Source: Apostichopus japonicus
Lineage: Eukaryota > Echinodermata > Holothuroidea > Aspidochirotida > Stichopodidae
Direction: 5' to 3'
NCBI RefSeq assembly: GCF_037975245.1
Contig: NC_092561.1
Location: forward strand, 16,933,001-16,993,000
DNA: 60,000 bases
Position numbers and translations under genes: made by a program. Under the pieces are notes generated by a model. The model had not been told where the DNA came from. It did not search any database and saw nothing but the letters and a program-made list of their open reading frames with translations. Below are positions 12,301 to 23,400 of the stretch, one piece after another; the first letter of the stretch is position 1, and every line of letters begins with the position of its first letter.

Positions 12301-15300
12301 GGTATGTTTAACTTCAAGTTCGTAATATTTCTATTTGTTCATAAACGGTATAATACTGAAAATGAGTACAAAATAATGTCGGAATGAAGGCAATATGTCA
12401 TTAAAATTTACACTTTGGTAAAGATTGAAGATGGATGGTTTGTCTGAGATACTTTTTGAGATGGATATTTTGAGTAACTATTCTTAGCCCATTTCAAGCC
12501 ATTAACAGGTGACATTCACGTCGAGGTGGTTAGGCCATTCACTTATCACAGTGCTGACTAGGTAGGATGTCACATTTCCGTCTCATTTTCAAATAATCGG
12601 AATCGGTACGATTATGAAAAAAATAATCGGTAATTGGTATTTTCTGTTATGCATAATCGGTTGAACACTAAATTTTTTATCTGTTTGAGACCTGATTTGT
12701 GAAATTTGAGACCTGATTTGTAATAGTCTTCCCTTTGCTGTCTAGCTCGGAGGTAAGAATGCTGCTATAATATTTGACGATGCTGATTTAGAGCAGTGCA
12801 TTCCAATGGCCGTTCGTTCCAGTTTCACCAATCAAGGAGAGGTCTGTATCGCCACCAGCAGGATCTTCGTCCAGGAGAAACTCTATCCAAGGTTTTTGGA
12901 ACTGTTCATAGAAGCTACAAGGTGACTAAGCAATTTTTTTTTTTTTATTTACCCCCCCCCCCCTCCTATTTCTTGGAAGGTTTCTGCTTGCCAAGTATTG
13001 GTGAACAGCAATTTTTGAAACCTAAATATCTGTCGACATATGACTAACTTTTCTTCTGTCCCCCTACTCTCCCCTTGTCCCCCCCCCATCACTCCTCTTC
13101 TCATAGCTCTCTTACACCCTTTTTTCTCCACACCTTTCTGTCTTTGTCCTTCTCCAGTTTATTTCCTACCCCCTTGCCTTAATCCTCTCTTTGTCCCTCC
13201 ACTGTTTATCTCCTACCTCTCCTCTTCCCCTGTTGGTTTCTTTTTTTTCTTCTCTCCATCCCTTGTCTACTAATCCCCTTTTCATCCATCTCTTTGTGTT
13301 CACCATGCTCATTAACCTGTCTGTATTCTGTGCGTGTTTTTGTCCCTTCTGTTACTGTACGTTACTTTCCATTTAGCCAAAGATCCTGCTAGGATCGAAA
13401 CGTCAGGCCAACTTACTTTTACACAACATATGATGTAAATATATGTCTCACTGTTTTTAGATTTTTACAAATTTAATTTGAAAAGGTTTAATGTCTTAGA
13501 AAGAAGGAACCCCTGTTGACTAGTTGTAGGGTGATCGTTTGCAACCTATGGGTTAATATGACCTGTGATATAATCCTAATCTTCCGATTCCATTGTCTCC
13601 TCTTGAAACCAAGATGGACGTACTTCTGTCAAGACAGCAGAGCTAACAGTCACATTAACAACAAAATGTAAATAACGGCATTGCAATGATAACATGGTAA
13701 TGGGTGGTGGGGGGGGGGGAGTGGAGACACATGCCAACTGTCTTGCTGGGTGGTGGTCTAAGAGGTTGTGGGTCACTGAACGTTATAACGATCTGTGCTT
13801 TTAAAAGATGTTTAATGCTGTGTTGAGATCTATCTATTGGATTGTGTGTGTTTAGTGAGCTCAAATCATGCATCTTTTCAAACACTCTACTTTATACTTC
13901 TAAAAATCATTTGAAAACTTTTAATATTGATTTTTTCTTCCATCAGTCAAACTTGGCATCAATCCCAATTCACTGATTTAAAATTGAAGAGATTTTTTTA
14001 ACAATTCTGTCTCTTCAGAAAACTTAAAGTTGGACCGCCAACGGAAAGCACCACTGATGTAGGGGCCCTGATCAGTAAAGAACACTTGGCAAAGGTCAAA
14101 GGTTACGTGGACATAGCTATTGAAGAAGGAGGTCGCATTGAATGTGGAGAAAGAAGCCAAGATGAGGAATTATCTCTTCCAGAAAGTCATCGAAATGTAA
14201 GTAGAAAGTGTTAAAGAACCGTAGCAAAAATGGGTTTCACATGCCTAGGAATTATAGGCCTCTTAACATGCCTAGACACAAAGAGCCTCGTTCACCATAC
14301 ACATCTCAAATAAAATATTACAATGAAATTGTGAGGTACAATGTTTATTACACTATGGAGGTAAAGTTGCCTATATGTAACCTATGTTGCCTTTATGTTA
14401 CCTAAAGTTGACCGTACACATCTCAAATAAGACATTACAATGATATTGTGAGGTACAATGTTCATTACTATATGGAGGTACAGTTCCAGGGTATAGTTTA
14501 CCTTGGACATTTGTAGTGGGAATTAACCATCAAAGCCATTCGAGGGGGGTGGGGGCATGCAGGTAGATCCCACCGATTCATTGATATCATGCTATTTGGG
14601 GTGAGAAATCTGCCAACTCTATCACCTGTGGGTCAAAGGTTGATATTTAGGATACCTACTGGATGTCACACTTGATGACAATTACATGTTGATAAACGGA
14701 ATATTTTCTGGCTGTAACTTTTGCTAATGCTTGTTTTTTTTTTTCATTATTGACACTGTCATATATGTATATATATTTAGATTGATAGTCAAAGGGATAC
14801 CTTTCCTGCACAACCCTCCCTAACCACTGCCATTATATTATAATGTATTGTGTTGGACTATGTTCCTTCTATAGTGATTATACTTTGTGGCATTTTCCTC
14901 CCAAGGGTTATTTCATGAGGCCAACTGTGATCACCAACTTAAAAGATACCTCAAGGTGCATGCAGGAAGAGATATTTGGCCCTGTCACATGTGTGGTACC
15001 ATTTCAGACCGAAGAAGAAGTCATTGAAAGGGCCAATGGAGTACAGTTTGGCCTTTGTGCCTCTGTTTGGACCACGGACCTGGGTACAGCTCATCGGGTA
15101 GCTCATAAACTTGAGGTAATGAAAAAGTATTGAACAGAGATGCCACTTTTCCAAATTTCGTCTGAAATCCAATTTTGTATTTCTTATAACATATCCTATT
15201 GTTATAACTGTCCTATAGATCTCCATTGATCACCATATAAGAAAACTTAAGCAAACTTGCAAAACTCCACACACCCACTGATCACTTGTCAGTGTACACA

Positions 15301-16282
15301 ACCAGTAATTAAGCTGTACTAGGATTTTAAATGTTTCTATGCAACCAGTATAAACAAGAAATAATGATATCAATAAGAAGTGAACACAAAATTTCATTGG
15401 AGCTGCCTTTGATAAAAGACAGACACAACAATTTTACCCAAACATGGTCACGTGAAAGGTAAATGTACCAGGTATAGCCTACTGTACAGCTAGGCAAAGT
15501 GGTGACAGTACTTCTACTAGAATAAGTCATTACTACTGCAAGTATAACACTGGCAATGTTTGTTGGTTTGTATAAGCCTAACATTAGGTCCTGATGTTAA
15601 GCTGAGGATAACCTTGTGTGTGTGTTATGAAAGAAATGTATGTGAGAGCAGTGTAGGATAGGAGGATGCGTTATGAGTACAGATGTTAGAGTACAGATAA
15701 GAAATGTATGTGAGAGCAATTTAGGATAGAGGATGTGTTATGAGTACAGATGTTAGGGCCTAACAGTTAGGCCAAGCCCTAGGCCAAGTCTTACTTACAA
15801 AACTTAGGATATTGAAAGCCAAGTACGGTACTGCCTCATTCAGTCTAAAAGCTTTGTAAACTCTTCAAAAGTAAATGTTGTATGATCTTTGTTCATGCCT
15901 GGTACATGTTAATCCACTTTAGTAACTTCAAAGTAACCCTTTGATTTTTGTTGAGGTCAAAGGTCACTTGAGTTTAATAAAGTTTTAAGTATACACGATA
16001 ATGAAGAAAAGCTTGCTAAAAGTATGGCAAAGAGTCATCAGTCAGTGTTTTTTGGGCTTTTTTTCTGGTTCATTTGCCCAATTTGATCTCTGGGTTTTCC
16101 TTGCACTAAACTGAATCATGTTTATGTTGTAGGTTGGTGCAGTTTGGACCAATTGTGGGCTGATTCGCGATCTTAACATGCCTTTCGGAGGAATCAAAGC
16201 TTCTGGGATCGGTCGAGAGAGTGCCAAGGAATCCTTAAACTTCTACACCGAAGATAAGACTATTTGCATCAAGATGACCTGA
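9371..16282 (+). CDS. Partial tandem duplicate of ALDH8A1 (exons 4-8 only)
   Basis: Exons 9371-9537, 12746-12921, 14019-14196, 14906-15115 and 16133-16282 match exons 4-8 of the complete downstream gene in length, phase and nearly all residues. They encode about 293 residues of the C-terminal half, including the end-of-exon Glu (KLSLE), the catalytic Cys in NQGEVC and the EEIFGPV motif. Splice sites are intact and there is no stop or frameshift. I count nine amino-acid differences from the full copy, including Trp to Gly in VWTNC(W/G)LIRDL and E/K in exon 6. Exons 1-3, with the SPWNLPL motif and most of the NAD-binding fold, are absent from the 9.4 kb upstream. It is either a recent pseudogene or a fragment spliced to exons outside the window. 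Confidence 0.8.
9835..10636. mobile_element. TTAA-target non-autonomous element (802 bp), piggyBac-like
   Basis: The ends AGCAGCATTTTGCGT and ACGTAAAATGCTGCT are near-perfect inverted repeats flanked by TTAA on both sides (9831-9834, 10637-10640). The paralogous site in copy 2 near 34906 reads tatgTTAAtactcag with a single TTAA and no insert. The interior carries an imperfect direct repeat of about 240 bp (for example ttttgcgt at 9841 and 10085). No transposase is encoded. Confidence 0.85.
11134..12670. mobile_element. hAT-like non-autonomous element (1537 bp) in intron of copy 1
   Basis: The ends TAGTGTTCAAACGATTA and TAATCGGTTGAACACTA are inverted repeats. The 8-bp sequence AATTTTTT flanks both sides (11126-11133, 12671-12678), as expected for hAT superfamily insertion. 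Copy 2 lacks the insert. Subterminal copies of TAATCGGAATCGGTA lie inside both ends. A stretch near 11950-12000 is the reverse complement of one at 37690-37740 and 37840-37880 in the second hAT-like element. No transposase frame is seen. Confidence 0.8.
12930..13430 (+). repeat. Pyrimidine-rich repeat ending in a hammerhead-like tail (copy 1)
   Basis: A C/T-rich tract after exon 5 ends in gatcctgctaggatcgaaacgtcagg (13384-13409). The same block is present in copy 2 (35779-36270). A similar tail lies in inverse orientation at 24890-24935, so the block is an older dispersed repeat that was already present before the duplication. Confidence 0.5.
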
Positions 16283-17631
16283 AAATGGGAAGGTTAGAAT
16301 GTATCAAAACTAAGCAGTCTCTCTTCCAAGTGAAATTGTCACTGATTTATAAAAATATATAGTACTTAATATATTTGTATTTATTAATTTCTGATCATGT
16401 GTTGGGTGTCAGATGCTATCAATTTGCCTATGAGGAGTATGTTTTGTTTGAAGTACTTATCTGGCACACTTGATTTACAACGATATCAACACAACTGGGA
16501 AATGGTTAATAAATATGCAACAGAAATACTAACAAGAAGAGATTAAAATCTTAAAAATATGTATAAACAAAAAAAATTCATCATTGCATTGGACCTCTGA
16601 TGTCCAAATCTTGTATTCAGCAAATCTTAATTTCTTCCAGATGTGAGGCTTGCCTTAAATTGAACGTTCTCCATACCAATGTATGGTTTATAGATTGTGC
16701 CTTCTTTTTAAAACAATGCCTCTTTCCTTCCTTTTAAATGAGACCATGTTATATAATTCTAGTCGAGTCTGTTTGTAATGACATTAGTTTACAACTACCA
16801 AAAATTTGTCCAATACAGAAATCTACCCGGAAGGCTTCCGGATATGAAAATTTGAGAGAGTGTTGGCTTATCAAATATACAAATAGTACATGGTCATTCG
16901 TTTGAAGCACTGTAAGTAATTGCTGCAAAAAGTAGATTCTTAAATAAGTTGATCATTGAATTATTACTTGATTTAATTTAGGTTGATTTATGAAAGCTGG
17001 GTCACTTAAGTAGCAAAACTGGAGGCACTGATATATGTGAATGTGCCCAATTGACCCAAATAAACCTGTCTAAATTTATAAAACTCATCTTATTGCAAAA
17101 TAGGAAAAACTTTTACCAACAAGCAAATGAGTTTAGTTTACAAAAGGTTTTTCATAATTATGTATTTGGAAGTTGTTTGGTTAGTCAGACCGAGCAAAAG
17201 ATATAAACCTAAAAAAAGGAAGGGTATTAATATCTGATCTCAGGCAAATTATTTAATGAGGATATCACTGATATTAAGGTGAAAATTAAGTGATTAAATT
17301 ACAGCAATTTTGGAAATGAATTTACAAAGCACTATCTAGGTTCTGTTTTTAGACCCCTCGTTCATTTTGCATAGCACTTTGTTGTAAAATGCTAGTTTAT
17401 CAAAACATTCCATTATATATTCAAATTTCTGAATATTAACCAAGTATCTTGTTCCATTGTAATCAAATTAGTATTAACTATCTGCAGTGTCAGTTGTAAC
17501 AAAGACCACTAATAACACTGACCTGACACTTTAAGAGAGGTTGACGTTTTATACTGTTTTCATTAAAATGTTTCATTAAAATGTTCGTCAATTGGTTGCA
17601 GACTACATTTTACATCAATGGTAAATAACAA

Positions 17632-17870
17632 TCAGCTGGTGACCAACACACCGTTGGCTGGTGACCACCACACCGTCATCTGGTGACCCCCACATCGTGG
17701 GCTGGTGACCGCCACTGTCAGCTGGTGACCCCCACATCGTGGGTTGGTGACCCACACACTGTCAGCTGGTGACCAACACATTGCCCGCTGGTTACCGTCA
17801 TCTGGTGACCGCCACACCGTCATCTGGTGACCGCCACACCGTCAGTTGGTGACCAACACACCAAATCCTG
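17632..17870. repeat. Minisatellite at the right edge of the duplication
   Basis: About ten imperfect units of roughly 21-22 bp based on CTGGTGACC followed by (g/a)CCACACCGTCA. The tract begins within a few bases of the point where similarity between the two ALDH8A1 copies ends. Confidence 0.75.
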
Positions 17871-20350
17871 CTGGTTACCAAATCTGAACCTTGCTCTGTC
17901 AGTTGACGAACTCAGATGGTCCACTGGCCACTGTCAACTGCCATGTTCTTTGGTTGCACCTCTGTGTGCTGGTAAGGTCTGTGGTTATATATATACTGAC
18001 ATTTACTGTTTCAGTGAGGTTCTGTTGTTTCCAGTAGATACACAAATGGTCATTTCTGCCATAACATTCTTTGTGTGTTATCTTTTGCTAATTTCTGCTT
18101 GATACTGCAATGTTTTGTATTATTTGTTTAATTTACCCTTGCCATGCATGAAGCATTGATTTGTAAGATTTTACAGATTGAGAGATATGAAAGTATAAAT
18201 AAACTTGAATATGATGATTTTCAAAAAAAATATATATATTAACGGTTAGTTTCGTTCTTTATTTAAATAATTGAAGTATTAGTATTTAGATTTGTCCAAA
18301 GGAGTTTTATGTGAAAAAGCTAAGTTTTCATTCTCAGAAAGTAGTGCCCCTCATTGATGATACAGTAACCTTTGATCGTACCTCATGAATGAAACATTTA
18401 CCTGAGAGCCCTTCATAGAAGTTGCAATGAATACCTTGTGGAGGAAATGGTTAGCAAGATCTGGTTTTGTGTTCAAGTACAATGCTGTGATTTGCTAGTC
18501 TATATAAGCTTAATTTTACCTTGATGTCTGCCTGCTTTCATTGGCTAGATAAATCTAATAAACCCTCAATTTCCTTTGAATTGTGGGTAAACAGCAACTC
18601 CTTGTATGTGAAAGGAAGTGGAGAGGGTAGGGGCTATTATGAACTTTGATAACGTTGATCTATATCATGTGGTGACCAAGACACCCAACAACACTAGGGC
18701 CACTATCAGTAGTGATGTCAATATATGTAGGCTGCCACTGTTAAAAACATTGGTTTGTCTCCAACCAAACTACTACCCCGACCCCCCCCCCTCCCAACCA
18801 CCCACACCACACTCAATCATGTCCAGGTCCCTTTCACAAAGACTACTAACTGTTAATGATCTTCAAAAGGCAAAAAGATTAACAGTATACTGTACGTATA
18901 TTGTTAAATTAAACAGGTCCTCAGCTGTAGTTGGAAATGAGAATCATCAGCTATTAAAATAAGTCATTGTTCGCCCCAATATATGATCTCATGAGTGCTA
19001 ACTTGTGTACACGAAAACAAAATAAACAACTAGATTAATAAAAACAATCCATCGAGTTTCTTGTGTCAGTGCAGATTCAAAACTTAATCGGAATGCGAAG
19101 TAAGTATTTGAATGAATGAATAATTAAGAAATAAAAATTCCTGTGCCACCAGTTATTGCTGCCATCTATCATGTTCTGTGGTAAATACAGACGATACATG
19201 CATTGCACAACATCATTCAGTGTTAACTTATCTTGATTTATTTGGTGCCTAGGAATATTGTTTGGCGCCTTCAGGTACCAGCGCTGTATGCATTTTATGG
19301 GACTGAAGATGTGTTTGAGCGCCCTTTCTGTTAAATACTCAATAAGATAAAAACACTGTGCGCGCTCTTTGTATTGTATTCCACATACCGAGGGTGATTC
19401 GATTACAATGTAGGTAAGAGAAAGTTGAAAGTTTTGCGCGGACGAACAGACACTTTTATTTGCATTGAACTGAAGTGGAAGTTAAAATACTGAGTTAACA
19501 AACCTTAACGAGGGTGGTTAAACCAAATTGATATCTTGTCACTCTTGTGACTCGGAGTTTTAAGCGGTTGTAAAAATTCCCATACCCCTCGCTCAACACT
19601 GCTGAAGGCATATACCATAGAAGTTCCCGCGCGCGCGTTAATGTTACAATTCACGCGAAGCACATCGCAGTGATCCGGGTACAAATATATATATACTCCT
19701 GTGGATTCGAGTAAGTGTAATGCACTATTTCCCCGGCATGGCCACACTGAATCGACAGTACAGAAAGTAAGAGATTAGTACGGAAGCGTAGAAGGGATAT
19801 GTGAATTGACCATTTGATGAGATATACAACAACTCGTCAGTATGTATGTATGTTTCTATATTACATCCTCCTGCAAGCAGGAACTCGCGATAAGAATGAT
19901 AAGATGATAAGTTAAGTATGATAAGAAGTTGAAAATTGGCGTTTTGATGACATATTCTAAATCGTCAAAATGTCGAAAATCTGAAAAATTACTTTTGTCG
20001 AGATGCATCTGCTAGTCATGATGACAAAAATCAAATATTTGACAGTTTTTGGCGAGATGCATCAACTCTTCAAATTGTCAAAAACGCGATATTACCGACT
20101 TGCAATATGCTTAATCTGGAATTATATAATGTCGTCAAAACGTCAATCCTTAGATATTCTGCATTTTAATGAATTAATTTAGGTCGACGAAACGTCAATT
20201 ATCAAATACTCATTTGTCATGTTTATACTAAGGCTTCCGTAGATTAGAGATATAAATCATCATGAATTGCAGATGCTAGCTTTCGCGCGGCTACACTAAA
20301 TAAACACATGTGTTTGCAAACACTGGTCCTAGGTACGGGTACAGTGCCAT
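17871..20350. other. Intergenic region upstream of ALDH8A1
   Basis: No exon recognised. It contains a C-rich run near 18780 and, at 19850-20230, a diverged repeat with many ATGTCG/CGTCAA strings and two copies of gagatgcatc. The last kilobase is visibly richer in CG dinucleotides than the introns, as expected near a promoter. Confidence 0.3.
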
Positions 20351-20355
20351 TATAG

Positions 20356-20363
20356 TATAAATA
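20356..20363 (+). promoter_or_regulatory. TATA-box-like sequence upstream of ALDH8A1
   Basis: TATAAATA lies 31 bp before the first in-frame ATG (20387) and 64 bp before the preferred ATG (20420). If it positions transcription about 30 bp downstream, the message would begin at or near 20387, favouring the second ATG. This is a motif match only. Confidence 0.3.
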
Positions 20364-20419
20364 CACATTAATACTGGTAGGTGTTTATGGAGGTCGTAGC
20401 AGCAAAGAAAAGGAAAACA

Positions 20420-23400
20420 ATGGCACTGGAGGTACAAAATTTTATCGGTGGGGAGTTCATCCCTGCTAAAACTCACTTAGATAGTTTCAACCCAGCCACT
20501 GGTGAAGTTTGGGCGAAAATTCCGGACAGTGGAAAGGAAGAAATTGACTTAGCAGTGAAGTCGGCGAAACAGGCATTTCCCAGGTAGGCCTAAGCGTTAC
20601 TGATGATTAAGTGTAAATGGTATGACTATTGGTAGCTCACACTACGCCACAGCTAGTGATCAGTAGGTAAAGCCAGGCACCTAAGTATTTGTATTGAATA
20701 TGTTTTGTGACAATACTACTAGACAATACAATACACATGGGCCATTGAAGTTCTGGTTTCTAATACACACTAACACAGTGAGTTGAACAGGTTGGTAAAT
20801 GGTAGTACTTAGCCTAGGCCTAGGCCTAGCTAGTTTTTTTTTTCAATATCAACTGTCATTGTCAAGTAATGAAGTGTCATTCACTCAGGCATAGGCTAGG
20901 TCTTGATAGATAAAGGCAATATGCCTAGGCTCATTTACCCAGACACCTGTTAAGTAGGCAGTACATTGTTGCTTATTCAAGTCAGAAAGAGCCATGGTTG
21001 GGGATATCGCTGCCACTAGACATGCATGTATAGGCTAGAACTAGAGCCAGCACCTCATAAAAGAACTTAAGAAGCCAAACGCATCTTCTACACGAACAGA
21101 TTTGAATCATCTTCACGGTCAGCTGCTGAATTATTCAAAAATTTTAGCCTTACCAAATACCAGTTCACCAATTGACAATAACATGCTAACAAATTTTGAA
21201 AGTTCCGTACTGGTCTATGGATTGAGTTGACCAGCCATCTGCTACAACCTCACAATGCCACACGAGTTGCACTAACATGACTAGCCTTGGCTCATTTGAT
21301 TTGCACCTAGGCCTACATCGGTAAAAGAACTTGAATCAGTTCTGAAAGTTTCGAAACTAAAAATATCCAAATTAGATCCTCCTACCATCAGTTTTTCTTC
21401 AAAGATGTGTGCCCATGTTGCTGCTGTTATGTTAATAATATATTTAATTATTTCATGCTGTGTGGCATTTTTCCATTTAGGCCTAGTATGAAACCTGCAG
21501 TCATAAGGCCATTGCTTAAAAAGAGTAATCTTGACCAAAATGTATTAAGCAATTACAGGCTAGTTTCTAATCTTACTAGGCCTAGTTTTGTTTCTAAATT
21601 TGAGAAAGTCATCTCAAGATACATGATCATTTATTTGAGATTAAGGTTTATCTCTTGTATCAATATGCCTATTTATTATAGCTTGGCCTAGGCTAGGTCT
21701 GGACACTGTGGAAACTGCCATGGTGGCTATTTCCAAATAAGCTGGTAATGTCACTTGGCACGATTAAAGCTGTGATTTTATTACTATTAGACCTAAGTGC
21801 TGCTTTTGATACAATAGATCATAGCATACTCTTGACACGTTTCAAAAGTTTGTATGATTTTTCTAATACGGCCTTAGGTTTACTGAAGTTTTATCTTGTT
21901 GATAGGCACTTCGTAGTTCAAATATTTAATGACAACAATCCTCTGATAATCTACTTAGTTTTGGTGTGCCTCAGGAAAGTGTCTTAGGCCCATTATTATT
22001 CACTACAGTATTTATACTAAGCCACTGAGTGATATTCTACTTAATAAATCAAATCTTTCTTTCCATATATATGTACGCGGATGATACGCAAATGTTGACT
22101 GAGGTTAATTTAATTGACCCATCTGACATCCAAACTAAGATTGGCTTAATTTAAGACACATTTATTGAAATTCAGAATTGGATGGTACTAAACAACTCAA
22201 GTTTAATGCTGACAAAACTGAATTCTTGTTGTTAGTATCAAAATCACAACAAAAACAGGTGCCTAACATAAAATATATAAAACCTTTGCAGGATGATTGT
22301 TAATCCATGCACTCCTGCACAAAATTTTTGATACAAATTTAACCCTAAGAAACATATCTCTATATCGACTTCTGCCATTATAATTGGTCTTCCAAAAACC
22401 TATACAAATCGTCTGAAAATGTTTAAAACTGGGCTGCAAAAGTGCTGTTTGAGCAATCAAAATGCGCCCACGTTAACCCTCTTCTTAGATCGTTGCATTG
22501 CTCGAAACATCCTAGATCAGGGTTGTCCAACCTACGGCCCGCGGGCCCCAGTCTGGCCCGCCGCAGGGTTGCGTCCGGCCCGCCAGAGATGTTCTACGGT
22601 GCAAAATTTTAGTGAGCAGATTTATTGATAACGAAGCTATATAACCAATCATTCGAACCTTCTGGGTCCAAAAAACTGCATACAGGTCAGTTTGTGTGAC
22701 ACTCTCTCAGCGGACGGGGGGGGGGGGGGCGGCTGAACTTTATTCATCTGTTTTATCAGGAAGGAAAATAATTCAGTGCGCTCCGCACGCAGTGCTCACA
22801 TTTTGTTGCCTTGGACTTCGGGCAATAGATCGAAAAATCGAGCGTAGGGTTCATGCGGCCCCCTCCTTCATCATAATCATTCCATGTGGTCCTCCTCTGC
22901 AAAAGGTTGGACAACCCTGTCCTAGATGCAATGGGGGGGGGGAGGCTGGGTCTCCTTGTTATTGTGTTCGGGCTACCAAACCTGCCAACCTTCTTTGATG
23001 CGCTGTAAAGTATTTCAATTGTCTGTACTTAGCCCTGTATTGCATATTAGTGCACACAGCAGAATTAACATTGAACATACCCGGTACACCTGCCCACATG
23101 TCTTGCACTTGCAAAATTTATTGGCAAGAATCCAAGAGACATTTTACACAATCAAAGTCAAGTTGTAAACATCACATATTCAGTCCTTCAAACACTACAA
23201 TGTGGTTATCCACATTTACCTTGATTTTTGTAGTAACTGAGAAAATTGAAGAAAAGTGTTCCTTTTTCTGAGAAAATTGAAGAAAAGTGTTCCTTTGATC
23301 TGGTAAATACAAGGGTAGTTATAATTTTTATTTAGGATACGCTTATTCGTTTTCTACGTGAAATCAGTTTTATTCATCTCACGATGCCCTCTTTTAACAT

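Larger units (their letters stand above)
9362..17630 (+). repeat. Segmental duplication, copy 1 (pairs with 34480-41475)
   Basis: Similarity to 34480-41475 begins at the ttatacag acceptor just before exon 4 and continues through exons, introns and 3' flank until about 17627 (shared string aattggttgcagactacattttacat). Copy 1 is longer mainly because of two transposon insertions (9835-10636 and 11134-12670). AATAAA at 16508-16513 is a candidate polyadenylation signal shared with copy 2. Confidence 0.85.

Noticed and set aside
13040-13376. Pro/Ser/Leu-rich frames after exon 5 of copy 1
   Set aside because: Pyrimidine-rich intron repeat, also present in copy 2 with frames not conserved.
20178-20195. 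GAAACGTC at 20.18 kb as another hammerhead
   Set aside because: No CTGANGA core precedes it; it belongs to a repeat rich in CGTCAA strings.
20387-20389. Upstream in-frame ATG as the ALDH8A1 start
   Set aside because: Weak context (T at -3), 11 extra basic residues not typical of ALDH8A1, and a TATA-like box only 31 bp upstream. Not fully excluded.
22419-22998. Plus-strand frames across the hAT-like MITE
   Set aside because: They run through MITE ends and G homopolymers; no domain.
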